Shown here piece after piece: positions 24,692 to 35,236 of a stretch of 45,160 nucleotides of DNA. Origin of the DNA: Rubrivivax sp. (lineage in GTDB: Bacteria; Pseudomonadota; Gammaproteobacteria; Burkholderiales; Burkholderiaceae_C); the NCBI GenBank assembly GCA_022842305.1, contig JALHPY010000021.1, forward strand, positions 1 to 45,160. Reading direction: 5' to 3'. Below the pieces are notes generated by a model. The model did not search any database. It was not told the origin of the DNA and saw only the letters and a list, made by a program, of their open reading frames with translations. Position 1 is the first letter of the stretch; each line of letters opens with the position of its first letter. The position numbers and the translations under genes are program-made.

Positions 24692-25699
24692 GTGAACTTC
24701 AGCGGCCTGGACCCGCAGCAGGTGCTGGACGCGCTGGCCGCCGTGGAGCTGCACGGCGACGGGCGTGTGCTGCAGCTCAATTCCTACGAAAACCGCGTGT
24801 TCCAGGTATTTCTGGAGGACGGCAGCGCGGTCGTGGCCAAGTTCTACCGGCCGGGGCGCTGGAGCGACGCGCAGATCGTCGAGGAACACGGCTTCGCGCT
24901 CGAACTCGCCGCGGCCGAGGTGCCCGTGGTGCCGCCCCTGGTGCTGACTGCCGCGCCCGCAGCCATGGGCCTGAGCCTGGCGGGCACGCCCCCCACCCTG
25001 GCCTGCCTGACGCTGCAGGGCTCGGCGCTGCGCTACACCGCGGCCGCGCGCTGCGCCGGCCGCGAGCCCGAGCTGGAAGACCCGGCCGCCCTGCGTCAGC
25101 TGGGCCGCTTCATCGGCCGCCTGCACGCCGTGGGCAGGCGCCAGCCCTTCGCCCACCGCCACCGCCTGGACGCGCGCGCCGACGGCCAGCGCGCGGTGAC
25201 GCTGCTGCTGGACGGCGGCTTCGTGCCCGACACCGAACGTGCCGCCTGGCAGCAGGCTGCGCAACAGGCGCTGGCGCGGGTGGTGGACGCCTTCGATGCC
25301 CTGCAGCCCCTGGCGACGTTGCGCCTGCACGGTGACTGCCACCTCGGTAACGTGCTCTGGCGCGACGGCGCGCCGCACGTGGTTGACCTGGACGACGCGA
25401 TGCAGGGCCCGGCGGTGCAGGACCTGTGGATGCTGGTCTCGGGCGACCCGTCGACCATGGCGCAGCAACTCAACACACTGCTGGCCGGCTACGAGCAGTT
25501 CTGCGATTTCGACGACCGCGAGCGCGCCCTGATCGAGCCGCTGCGCACGCTGCGCATGCTGCGCCACAGCGCCTGGCTGGCCGCGCGCTGGGGCGACCCG
25601 ACCTTCCCGATCAACTTTCCGTTCTTCGGCAGCGCCGCCTACTGGAGCCAGCAGACCGCGCAGCTGCGCGAGCAGACCGAACTGATGCGCCCGGCCTGA
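24692..25699 (+). CDS. srkA: Stress-response Ser/Thr kinase of the SrkA/RdoA (YihE) family
   Basis: The 335-residue protein resembles E. coli SrkA (328), an aminoglycoside-phosphotransferase-fold kinase that protects cells from envelope and redox stress. The catalytic loop is HGDCHLGN (213-220) with base D215, and metal ligands are in VDLDD (231-235). LNSYENRVFQV (29-39) is the family nucleotide loop and AKFYRPGRW carries the ATP-binding lysine K50. The start is GTG at 24692, immediately after the DUF2726 stop. In E. coli srkA is followed by dsbA; no dsbA is present here. Confidence 0.9.
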   Translation: MNFSGLDPQQVLDALAAVELHGDGRVLQLNSYENRVFQVFLEDGSAVVAKFYRPGRWSDAQIVEEHGFALELAAAEVPVVPPLVLTAAPAAMGLSLAGTPPTLACLTLQGSALRYTAAARCAGREPELEDPAALRQLGRFIGRLHAVGRRQPFAHRHRLDARADGQRAVTLLLDGGFVPDTERAAWQQAAQQALARVVDAFDALQPLATLRLHGDCHLGNVLWRDGAPHVVDLDDAMQGPAVQDLWMLVSGDPSTMAQQLNTLLAGYEQFCDFDDRERALIEPLRTLRMLRHSAWLAARWGDPTFPINFPFFGSAAYWSQQTAQLREQTELMRPA

Positions 25700-25705
25700 T
25701 CCGCA

Positions 25706-26758
25706 CTACGGCAGCGGCACTGGCGGCGCGTAGGTCGGCGCACCGCCGCCGGCGGGATAGGTGGCGGTGACGCGGAATCTCAGCGTCACGCCGCCGGCCG
25801 TCAGGGCGACCACGTAATCTATGTTCGGTGCCGTGTTGAAGGTGGCCCGGATGGAGATGGAGCTGCCCGCACCGGAGCTGATGGTCACCGTCGAGCCGTC
25901 CACCGGCTGCCCGTTGACCATTTGCCAGTTGCTGTAGCCCACGTCGACGTAGCCGCCCGAGACACCCCAGTAGGGGATGCGCACGGTGCCACTGCCAATG
26001 CGGTAGTTGGCCGCGTCGGTCACCGTCACGGAGCCGAGGCCGGTGAAGGACCTGCCGTCCGCGACCATCGTCGTCACGCCCTGGGCGCTGATCTTCAGCT
26101 CACCGACGTCGTTGATGGGACCGAATGCGTAGCCGTTGATCGTGCCACCCAGCTGGTCGCTCGTCACGATCACGTCCAGTCCGGTGAAGTTCGTGGCATC
26201 CGTCAAGCTCAGATCGAAGCCGGTGACGAATTCCAGCCGGAAGCGCCCGCTGAGCGTCACGCTCTGGCCGGACATGGGGCCGCTGACGGTGTTGAAGCGT
26301 ACGTCGACGAAGCTGCCCGCCGGAACGAAGCGCGCGTTGTCGGCCACATTGGTGTCTAGCGTCACGCTGCCGGTACACGGGCCGGCGAAGAAGTCACTGC
26401 AACTCGCGGTCTCCACCGCCAGCGGCTGCTTGAGGCCGGCCACGCCATCGGGGCCCATACCGATCGGGCCGCCGAGCAACAGCCCCAGGCCACTGAGTGA
26501 GCTCGAACGCGCGACGGTGGCGTCGGAGGTCGCAAGCGCGGCCTTCACCGCCTCGGTGGCCTCGGTGCCCGAACTGCTGAGCGTGGCCGGCGTGCTTGGC
26601 GGTCCCTGCACCTGGGTCGGCTGAGGGCCGGAATCCCCACCACCGCCACCGCAGGCAACCAGCCCGAGCACGAGCCCGGCCAGCAACGCCCGGCGCACGT
26701 CGCGCACCCATGCACGGGGCACCAGCGCCAAGGACCGCATTTCAGCCAATGACTTCAT
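25706..26758 (-). CDS. Probable lipoprotein of unknown function
   Basis: The 350-residue protein has a lipoprotein signal: a twin-arginine-containing basic start, a hydrophobic stretch and the lipobox LVAC followed by six glycines (near residue 36). The mature part is rich in Thr, Ser, Val and Gly, with alternating beta-strand patterns (about residues 110-340) and one Cys pair (SCSDFFAGPC), suggesting an all-beta secreted domain. No family is recognised. ATG at 26758 follows a strong GGGAGGA site. The gene is convergent with the srkA-like gene (6 bases between stops) and downstream of htpG in the same direction. Confidence 0.75.
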   Translation of the reverse strand: MKSLAEMRSLALVPRAWVRDVRRALLAGLVLGLVACGGGGGDSGPQPTQVQGPPSTPATLSSSGTEATEAVKAALATSDATVARSSSLSGLGLLLGGPIGMGPDGVAGLKQPLAVETASCSDFFAGPCTGSVTLDTNVADNARFVPAGSFVDVRFNTVSGPMSGQSVTLSGRFRLEFVTGFDLSLTDATNFTGLDVIVTSDQLGGTINGYAFGPINDVGELKISAQGVTTMVADGRSFTGLGSVTVTDAANYRIGSGTVRIPYWGVSGGYVDVGYSNWQMVNGQPVDGSTVTISSGAGSSISIRATFNTAPNIDYVVALTAGGVTLRFRVTATYPAGGGAPTYAPPVPLP

Positions 26759-26833
26759 AGATCCTCCCGTCGGTTGGTGGGCCATGAAATCAACTTAGGC
26801 CAGGCGCTGGCGGGCGTCACGCCCCGGCGATGG

Positions 26834-26849
26834 CGTGGCCGCCGCCACG
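26834..26849 (-). terminator. Hairpin after htpG
   Basis: CGTGGC (26834-26839) pairs with GCCACG (26844-26849) around a 4-base loop, starting about 11 bases beyond the htpG stop on the minus strand. There is no T-run, so termination here is plausible but not certain. Confidence 0.35.
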
Positions 26850-26859
26850 TTGATTCACA

Positions 26860-28746
<1,887 letters not shown>

Positions 28747-28804
28747 GGGTCTGTTCTTCTCGGGATGGTGGCGGCGATGGTCCGGCGACAGCCGGAAGCG
28801 CGGG

Positions 28805-28832
28805 ATTTTGGGGCCGAAGGCCGGAATTCAAG
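28805..28832 (-). promoter_or_regulatory. Sigma-32 (RpoH) heat-shock promoter of htpG
   Basis: On the minus strand CTTGAA (28832-28827) is followed after 13 bases by CCCCAAAAT (28813-28805). The consensus is CTTGAAA-N11-16-CCCCATNT. Both boxes and the spacing fit, and the downstream gene is a classic RpoH target. Confidence 0.85.
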
Positions 28833-28884
28833 CGGGTGATGCGCAGCACGGCGCCGGGCCCCGTGTGTGCAGAGGCCAGCCCGC

Positions 28885-30078
28885 TCAGACCGCCTGGTCG
28901 GCGCGCAGCGCGGCGATCTCGGCCGCGCTCACGCCCAGCTCGGCCAGCAGCGCGTCGGTGTGCTGGCCCAGAGCCGGCACGGCGCGCAGCTGCGGGTCGC
29001 CGTCGTCCCAGCTGCCGGGCGGCAGCAGCGCGGGCACGGGGCCGGCGGGTGTGTCCACCTCGCGCCAGCGGCCGCGCGCCGCCAGCTGCTCGTGCTGCCA
29101 CAGGCCGGACAGGTCGCGCAGCTCGGCGTTGGCGATCTGGGCGTCCTCGAGCCGCTGCACCACCTGGGCGTAGCCAAGCGCGGAAAAGGTCTGCACGATG
29201 ATGTCCCGAAGCACGTCTCGCTGCGCCGAGCGCTGCGCGCTGCCGGCAAAGCGCGGGTCTTGCGCCAGTTGCGGCTGCAGCAGCACCTTGCTGCAGAACT
29301 GCTGCCACTCGCGCTCGTTCTGCAGGCCCAGCATCACGGTCTTGCCGTCACCCGTGGGGAAGGGACCATACGGATAGATCGTGGCGTGGGCGGCGCCCGC
29401 GCGCGGCGGCGGCGGCGCACCGTCGAAGGCGTAGTACAGCGGAAAACCCATCCATTCGCCCATGGCCTCGAGCATGCTCAGGTCGATGCGGCGGCCCCGG
29501 CCGTCGAGGTTGCGCTGCAGCAGCGCCGCCAGGATGTTGCTGTAGGCGTACATGCCGGCGGCGATGTCGGCGATGGAAACGCCGGCCTTGCAGGGTTCTT
29601 CGGGCGTGCCGGTGAGGCTGACGAAGCCGCTCTCGCTCTGGATCAGCAGGTCGTAGGCCTTCTTGTCGCGGTACGGACCGGGCGCGACCGGGTCGTCGCC
29701 GTAGCCGGAGATGTCGCACAGGATCAGGTCGGGCCGGCGGTCCTTGAGCGCCGGCCAGGACACGCCCAGCCGCGCCGCCGCGCCCGGCGCCAGGTTCTGC
29801 ACCACGCAGTCGGCCTTGTCGACGATCAGCCTTTGCAGCAGTTCGACGGCGCGCGGGTGCTTCAGGTCCAGCGTCAGGCTTTCCTTGCTGCGGTTGGTCC
29901 AGACGAAGTGCGAGGCCAAGCCGCGCACGCGCTGGTCGTAGCCGCGCGCGAAGTCGCCCGTGCCGGGGCGCTCGATCTTGATCACGCGCGCGCCCAGGTC
30001 GGCCAGCTGGCGCGTGGCGAAGGGCGCCGCGATGGCATGTTCCAGCGCGACGACGGTGAGCCCTTTCAGCGGCTGCAT
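28885..30078 (-). CDS. CaiB/BaiF-family CoA-transferase (class III)
   Basis: The 397-residue cytoplasmic enzyme moves CoA between carboxylic acids. The class III catalytic aspartate is D171 in VSIADIAAG, and the N-terminal LADLGARVIKIERPGTGDFAR segment is a CoA-site hallmark. ATG at 30078 lies 5 bases after the stop of the upstream MaoC-like hydratase gene, so they form a two-gene operon. In the 3-hydroxypropionate bicycle, mesaconyl-CoA transferase (CaiB type) and mesaconyl-C4-CoA hydratase form the same enzyme pair, which suggests a C5 or similar dicarboxyl-CoA substrate. That is inference. A frame extending to 30792 is an artefact of overlap with the neighbour. Confidence 0.9.
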   Translation of the reverse strand: MQPLKGLTVVALEHAIAAPFATRQLADLGARVIKIERPGTGDFARGYDQRVRGLASHFVWTNRSKESLTLDLKHPRAVELLQRLIVDKADCVVQNLAPGAAARLGVSWPALKDRRPDLILCDISGYGDDPVAPGPYRDKKAYDLLIQSESGFVSLTGTPEEPCKAGVSIADIAAGMYAYSNILAALLQRNLDGRGRRIDLSMLEAMGEWMGFPLYYAFDGAPPPPRAGAAHATIYPYGPFPTGDGKTVMLGLQNEREWQQFCSKVLLQPQLAQDPRFAGSAQRSAQRDVLRDIIVQTFSALGYAQVVQRLEDAQIANAELRDLSGLWQHEQLAARGRWREVDTPAGPVPALLPPGSWDDGDPQLRAVPALGQHTDALLAELGVSAAEIAALRADQAV

Positions 30079-30083
30079 GCGGA

Positions 30084-30929
30084 TCAGCCCTGCAGCGTGG
30101 CGACGGCGTCCATGGTCAGCCAACCTTCGTGGTCCTGGGCCCACAGCCGCACCGTGTTGCCCTCGCGCCGGCCGTTGAGCCTGAAAGCGTGCAGGTCGAA
30201 GGTCGGCCGCAGCGCCTTGAAGTGGAAGTGGGCCACCTGGGCCGCGGGTTCGTGCCTGTGCAGCAGGTCCAGCAGCAGCGTGGCGATGAGCGGGCCGTGC
30301 ACCACCAGCCCGGGGTAGCCCTCGACCTCGGTGACGTAGCGCCGGTCGTAGTGGATGCGGTGGCCGTTGAAGGTGAGCGCGCTGTAGCGGAACAGCAGCA
30401 CATCGTCGGGCACGATCTCGCGCTGCCATGCAGCACCCGTGGGCGCGGCCTGCGGCGGGGGTTCGGCGTCGCCGGGCTGGCGCGCTTCGCGGTAGACGAT
30501 GTCGTGGAACTCCACCAGCGCCGGTTCGGGCGCACCGTTGGCGTGCAGTTCGTGGCGCACCTTGACGAAGACCAGCGGGCCGCTGCGGCCCTGCTTGCAG
30601 CGGACGTCGGCGATGGTGCTGGTGCGCGCCACGGTGTCGCCCACGCGCAGCGGGGCGCGAAACTCGAACTGGCTGCCGGCCCACATGCGCCGTGGCAGCG
30701 GCACCGGCGGCAGGAAGCCGCCGCGCCGGGCGTGGCCGTCGGCGCCGATCTCGCTTTGCCGGTGAAGCGGCAGAAAATACAGCCAGTGCCACAGCGGCGG
30801 CAGCGGCGTGCCGGCGGGCACCGGCTCTGGCGGGTGGTCCAGCGTGGCGGCCAGGGCCATCAGCGGCGTGGCGTGCAGGCTGTCCTGGGCGGTTTCGCTG
30901 CGGCCGATCCAGGCGCTGTGCTCATCCAT
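30084..30929 (-). CDS. MaoC-like (hot-dog) acyl-CoA hydratase, mesaconyl-C4-CoA hydratase type
   Basis: The 281-residue protein is a double hot-dog hydratase. The N-terminal half is the FAS1-dehydratase-like domain (FLPPVPLPRRMWAGSQFEF). The C-terminal half carries the hydratase motif FRYSALTFNGHRIHYD, then GYPGLVVHGPL, where Asp/His of the R-specific hydratase site normally lie. This matches the family containing mesaconyl-C4-CoA and 3-methylfumaryl-CoA hydratases. It is paired with a CaiB transferase, 5 bases away. No citramalyl- or malyl-CoA lyase is nearby, so the pathway is unresolved. ATG at 30929. Confidence 0.85.
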   Translation of the reverse strand: MDEHSAWIGRSETAQDSLHATPLMALAATLDHPPEPVPAGTPLPPLWHWLYFLPLHRQSEIGADGHARRGGFLPPVPLPRRMWAGSQFEFRAPLRVGDTVARTSTIADVRCKQGRSGPLVFVKVRHELHANGAPEPALVEFHDIVYREARQPGDAEPPPQAAPTGAAWQREIVPDDVLLFRYSALTFNGHRIHYDRRYVTEVEGYPGLVVHGPLIATLLLDLLHRHEPAAQVAHFHFKALRPTFDLHAFRLNGRREGNTVRLWAQDHEGWLTMDAVATLQG

Positions 30930-30988
30930 GCGGCATTGTCACCGTGCCGTGCGACCTGCCGCCTCGCGGACAGCGAGGCGGTGGTGCT

Positions 30989-32296
30989 TCAGCGGCAGGC
31001 CCCTGCCGGAGCCGCCGTGTTGCTGACTGCGGCCAGCGCGTCGACGCGCACCTGCGCCACCTTGCCGCAGATGTCGCCGGCGGTGCGTTCGATACGGTCG
31101 GCCACTTCGCGCGGGGTCAGGCCAGGGTTGGCCGCACGCACCAGCGCCACCACGCCCGCCACCAGGGGCGAGGCCATCGAGGTGCCGCTCCAGGTGGCGT
31201 AGCCGCCGCCGGGCACGGTGCTGGTGATGCCTTCGCCGGGGGCGGCCACCTCGATCCAGTTGCCGTAGTTGCTGAAGGCGGCCAACTGTCCGTCGGCGCG
31301 CGTGGCAGCCACCGGGATCAGGCCGTAGACGCTCTCGGCGGCAGGGTACTGCTTGACATGCTTGCTGCCGTCGTTGCCGGCCGCGGCCACGATCACCGCA
31401 CCCACGCTGGCGTTGGCGCAGCGCGCCAGATCGTCGGCGTAGCCGGGGTCGCTGAGGTCGGCGATGGGGTCGCCGGCCACCGGCGTGCTGCAGGTGGCGA
31501 TGAACTCGATGGTCTTGAGGATGCCGGTGCGCGCCATGCTGCCCAGGCTCATGTTGACGACGTGGGCGCCGTCGGCGGTGGTCGGGTTGAGGTCGGGGTC
31601 GATGGCGTAAAGCAGTGCCTCGGCCAGCACCCAGGCGTTGCCCACGCCGTCGGCGTCCAACACGCGCAGTGGCACGATCTTCGCGCCCGGGGCCACCTGG
31701 GCCACCAGGCCGGCCACGTGGGTGCCATGGCCGAAGCCCGCGCCGCCGGCCACCTCGGACGGCAGGGGGCGGGAATCGACGAAGTCCTTGCCCGGCAGCA
31801 CGTGATCCCTCAACTCCAGATGGTCGGCATCGATGCCGGTGTCGAGCACGGCCACACGGATGCCGACGCCCGTGCTCAGCTCGTGCGCCGGAGCCAGGCT
31901 GAGCGCCTGAGGCGCCCACGAAGCCTCTTTGTCGGCCTTCGTGCCGATGGCCCAAGGCATGTTGCCCCTCGCCTCGGGGCTGCGCTGCACGGGGTTGGTC
32001 TCGGCCAGCATGACTTCGGGCTCGCGCAGCAGCAGCCGGATCACGTCTTGCGGCGCAACGCCGGCGCCCACCTGCAGTCGGTAGATGGGCCGCGCGCCGA
32101 AGCGGCTGACCAGGGTCAGCCTGTGCTTGAGCAGCAGCGGCTGCAGCCCCGCCGTGCTGCGCAGCTTGACCAGCACCTCGCCCGGCATGTCGGGTTCTGC
32201 CTTGGCCTGCCCGCGCGCCGACACCGTGCTGGCGCACAGGACGGCAAGCAGGGCCACGAGGGGCCAGCGGCGCAGGACTTTGGAGATCAGGTTCAT
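30989..32296 (-). CDS. Secreted subtilisin-like serine protease (S8)
   Basis: The 435-residue product has a Sec signal (about residues 1-28, ending VSARG) and an inhibitor-I9-like propeptide (about 38-103). The S8 catalytic domain has an intact triad: D152 (LDTGID), H193 (HGTHVAG) and S373 (GTSMASP), with oxyanion N308 (AAAGND). Cysteines at 269, 293, 410 and 434 could form two disulfides. ATG at 32296 is chosen because it opens the signal peptide. The gene is 141 bases downstream of the TPR-CHAT gene on the same strand and probably belongs to the sigma-factor-led cluster, though it may have its own promoter. Confidence 0.93.
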   Translation of the reverse strand: MNLISKVLRRWPLVALLAVLCASTVSARGQAKAEPDMPGEVLVKLRSTAGLQPLLLKHRLTLVSRFGARPIYRLQVGAGVAPQDVIRLLLREPEVMLAETNPVQRSPEARGNMPWAIGTKADKEASWAPQALSLAPAHELSTGVGIRVAVLDTGIDADHLELRDHVLPGKDFVDSRPLPSEVAGGAGFGHGTHVAGLVAQVAPGAKIVPLRVLDADGVGNAWVLAEALLYAIDPDLNPTTADGAHVVNMSLGSMARTGILKTIEFIATCSTPVAGDPIADLSDPGYADDLARCANASVGAVIVAAAGNDGSKHVKQYPAAESVYGLIPVAATRADGQLAAFSNYGNWIEVAAPGEGITSTVPGGGYATWSGTSMASPLVAGVVALVRAANPGLTPREVADRIERTAGDICGKVAQVRVDALAAVSNTAAPAGACR

Positions 32297-32437
32297 GGTC
32301 GGTCTCACTGGGGCACGGACGGATCCGTTTAACAGAGGGGGCAATCGTGCACGAGATACATGCCGATTCCAGCTACCCACCGCTCACCTGAGGGGTGCCC
32401 GGGGGCGGCCGCTAAAAGTGCATTGTGCCCATTTTTA

Positions 32438-35236
32438 TCACCAACCACCATACAAGGCAAATGCGGCCCACATGTAGGGATGAGGGTGCTCGGCCCGCGT
32501 CGCCAGTTGCGCGTTGCGCAAGGCCTTGGCCGGAGGCTCGCCGGCGCGCAGCCTGCCGTAGAAGCGCGCCATGAAGTCGGCGGTGATCCGGTCGTCCACC
32601 GGCCACAGGCTGGCCAGCACGCGCGAGGCTCCGGCCACGAGGAAGGCGCGCACCAGGCCCACCATCTCGTCGCCCGTGTCCTGCTCGGCCAGGCCGGTCT
32701 CGCAGGCGCTCAGCACCACGGTGCAGGCCTTCAGCCCCAGAGCCTCGGCCTGGTCGACGGTGAACGCCCCGTCGTGCAGGTGCAGCGCCGAAAAGCGCGG
32801 GTTGTCGCTGCGGAACTGGGCATGGCAGGCCAGATGCAGCACGTCGGCCTGTGCAGCATGTGCTTGCAGCTGTTGCACCGTGGCCTGCTCGCCGACCAGG
32901 CTGCAGCCGACGTCGAACAGCCCGGCCACGCGGCGTGCCTCATCGGCCGCGTGCGGCAGGCGGCTGGATTCACCCAGCGCCAGCGCCTGCCTCGCCGCCA
33001 CCGGGGGGCGCTGCAGGCCGCGCAGGGCGGCACGCGCACTGGGGACCAGCGCGATCTCGTGGCGTTCGCCCAGCACGTGGCTGCCGTCCCCCAGGGCCGC
33101 GAAAGGCAAGGAACCCAGCTGCGCATGGGGCACGACCAGCACGCGCGCGCTGTCGCCCACCACCTGAGTCAGCGGCGCCCAGATCAGGGTGTAGAGCCTG
33201 GCCAGGCGCTGCTGCGAGCGGCGCATCAGGATCTCGAGGTACTGCTGCACCGGCGCGATGCCGTGGCGCAGGGTCTCGAGCTGAAAGCGCAGCGAGCGCA
33301 CCGCCTCGGCCACCTCGGCCCAGGGCGCGAGCGCGCGCACCAGGTGCACCGCCGTGGGCGTGGCGACGCAGGCGAAGAGTTCGCCGTCGAGCACGCCGTA
33401 TTCCACCAGCGCATCGCCCGGCTGCAACGCGGCCTGCAACGCGGTCACGCTGAAGCCCTGCTGGGCACTGCCCTGCAGCGCCGGCGCGGCCAGGCGGTGG
33501 CGGCGCGCACGCTCCAGCAGGTCGCGCTCGGTGCGCAGCAACTCCTCATTCAGCGTGGCCGAGACGCTGGCCTCGTCGGCCTGCTGCTGCACGCGCCGGT
33601 ACAGCCAGTTCAGGCGGTCGCGCAGCGGCTGCACTTCTGCCTGCAGCGCCGGCTCGGCGCCCTCGGCCAGACGCTCGTCCAGCGCGCGCGCGCGAAAACG
33701 GTCCAGTTGCGACAGCGCCTCGGTACCTTCGCCCGCGGCCACCGCCATGCGCAGACGCTCTTGATAAGGCCGCAGGTGGTCGGCCAGGAATGCGCTGCGC
33801 AGATCGTCGCCGGGCAGCGTGCGGCGCTGGTCCTCGAACAGCTCGATGGCCGCTTCGAAGGCGCTGCTGGCGGCCTCGATCTGGCCCGCCGCCTGCGCTG
33901 CCAGACCCAGCCCGGTGAGACAGCGCACCTGCACCTGAACCTGCTGCAAGCCGAGCGCCGAATCCAGCGTGGACTGGAAGCGCCGGCGCGCCGCATCCGC
34001 CTGGCCGGTCTGCAGCAGTGCCTGCGCGTAGGTCACGGCAGCGCGCGCGCGACCGTCGGCCTGGCCGGCCCGGGCATAGCCCTCTTCGGCCAGCACCGAC
34101 CAGCTCAGCGCCGCCGGGGTGTCGCCCTCCGCCAGGGCCAGGTCGGCGCGCGCCAGCGTCACCGTGCTCTGGCCGACGGCATTGCCCTGCGCCGAGAACA
34201 GGGCCGACGCGGCGGCAAAGCTTCCGCCAGCCTCTGTCGGCCTGCCCAGCAGCGCCTGGGTGCGCCCGCGCTGTGCCAGCGCCCAGGCCTGCTCGTCGGG
34301 CAGGTCCAGGCCGGCAAAGCGCTCGACCGCGGCATTGAACAGCGCCAGCGCCTCGGGCAGCAGCCGCAGTTCGAGGTAGGCGTCGCCGAGCTGCTTTTCG
34401 GCAATGGCCAGATACTGCGGCACGGCCAGCGCCTCGTAGCGCCGACGCGCCGACTCGAAGGCCGCCAGCGCCGGCCGGTAATGGCCGCGCGCCAACTCGA
34501 CCAGCCCGACCCATTCGTCCACCAGCGCCAGCTGCATCGCCAGGCCACGGTTCTTGGCGCGCATGCCGGCCCGTGCGTAGATGCGCAGCGCCTCGTCGAA
34601 GTCGCCCATCGCGGAGAGTTGCGACGCCAGGCCGATGTCGGCCAGCACCGAGTACTCATGGTTGCCCAACCGCGCGAACAGCACCGCCGCCTCTCGGAAG
34701 TGACCGGCGGCCTCGGCGTACTCGTCCTGGCGCCCGAGCAGGTTGCCCAGGTTCAGGCTCACGCGGCTGGCGGCGGCCACGTTGCCCAGCGCCAGCAATT
34801 CGCGCTGCGCCACGCGCGCACAGGCCGCCGCCGCCTTGTGATGGCCCAGCATCGACAAGGCCATGATCTTGGGCACCTGGGTCTGCGCCGCCGGGTCGGG
34901 GCGGCCGGCCTGGCGCAGCGCGGCGGCGGCATCGTCCAGCGCCTGCACACCGTCGATCATCTGACCGCGCGTGAGGCAGGCGATGCCCTCGGTCCAGCGC
35001 GCCAGGCCCTCGATCTCGGCAGCGTCGGCCGCCGGCACGCCGGCATCGCGCAACGCGCGCAGCGCCTCGGCCGCGCGCGCCGCGCGCGGCGGCTCGCTGT
35101 TCCAGGCCTCGTAGCAAAGGTCCTTCAGGGCCCAGGCCAGCGCCAGGCAATCTTCTTGCGCCACCTCGGGCAGGGGCGTGCCGGCCTCGAGCAGGCGCCG
35201 GGCCTGCGCTTGCGCTTCTTCAGCGCTGGCACTCAA
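32438..35236 (-). CDS. TPR-CHAT caspase-like protease
   Basis: The 932-residue protein has an N-terminal helical and TPR array (about residues 60-470) followed by a CHAT domain (about 640-932). CHAT is a caspase-fold cysteine peptidase related to separase. The His/Cys dyad is intact: H805 in HLACHAQF and C845 in VVLSACETG, 40 residues apart. The C-terminal ALRNAQL and HPYMWAAFALYG segments are usual for CHAT. There is no signal peptide, so it acts in the cytoplasm, and the TPRs presumably bind a regulator or target. Its start overlaps the stop of the 173-residue gene by ATGA, and an ECF sigma gene lies just upstream. Relatives include the TPR-CHAT subunit of Craspase, but no CRISPR genes are here. 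Confidence 0.92.
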   Translation of the reverse strand: MSASAEEAQAQARRLLEAGTPLPEVAQEDCLALAWALKDLCYEAWNSEPPRAARAAEALRALRDAGVPAADAAEIEGLARWTEGIACLTRGQMIDGVQALDDAAAALRQAGRPDPAAQTQVPKIMALSMLGHHKAAAACARVAQRELLALGNVAAASRVSLNLGNLLGRQDEYAEAAGHFREAAVLFARLGNHEYSVLADIGLASQLSAMGDFDEALRIYARAGMRAKNRGLAMQLALVDEWVGLVELARGHYRPALAAFESARRRYEALAVPQYLAIAEKQLGDAYLELRLLPEALALFNAAVERFAGLDLPDEQAWALAQRGRTQALLGRPTEAGGSFAAASALFSAQGNAVGQSTVTLARADLALAEGDTPAALSWSVLAEEGYARAGQADGRARAAVTYAQALLQTGQADAARRRFQSTLDSALGLQQVQVQVRCLTGLGLAAQAAGQIEAASSAFEAAIELFEDQRRTLPGDDLRSAFLADHLRPYQERLRMAVAAGEGTEALSQLDRFRARALDERLAEGAEPALQAEVQPLRDRLNWLYRRVQQQADEASVSATLNEELLRTERDLLERARRHRLAAPALQGSAQQGFSVTALQAALQPGDALVEYGVLDGELFACVATPTAVHLVRALAPWAEVAEAVRSLRFQLETLRHGIAPVQQYLEILMRRSQQRLARLYTLIWAPLTQVVGDSARVLVVPHAQLGSLPFAALGDGSHVLGERHEIALVPSARAALRGLQRPPVAARQALALGESSRLPHAADEARRVAGLFDVGCSLVGEQATVQQLQAHAAQADVLHLACHAQFRSDNPRFSALHLHDGAFTVDQAEALGLKACTVVLSACETGLAEQDTGDEMVGLVRAFLVAGASRVLASLWPVDDRITADFMARFYGRLRAGEPPAKALRNAQLATRAEHPHPYMWAAFALYGGW

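Noticed and set aside
30079-30792. N-terminal extension of the CaiB transferase
   Set aside because: It overlaps the hydratase gene in another frame and is not CaiB-like; ATG at 30078 starts the conserved fold.
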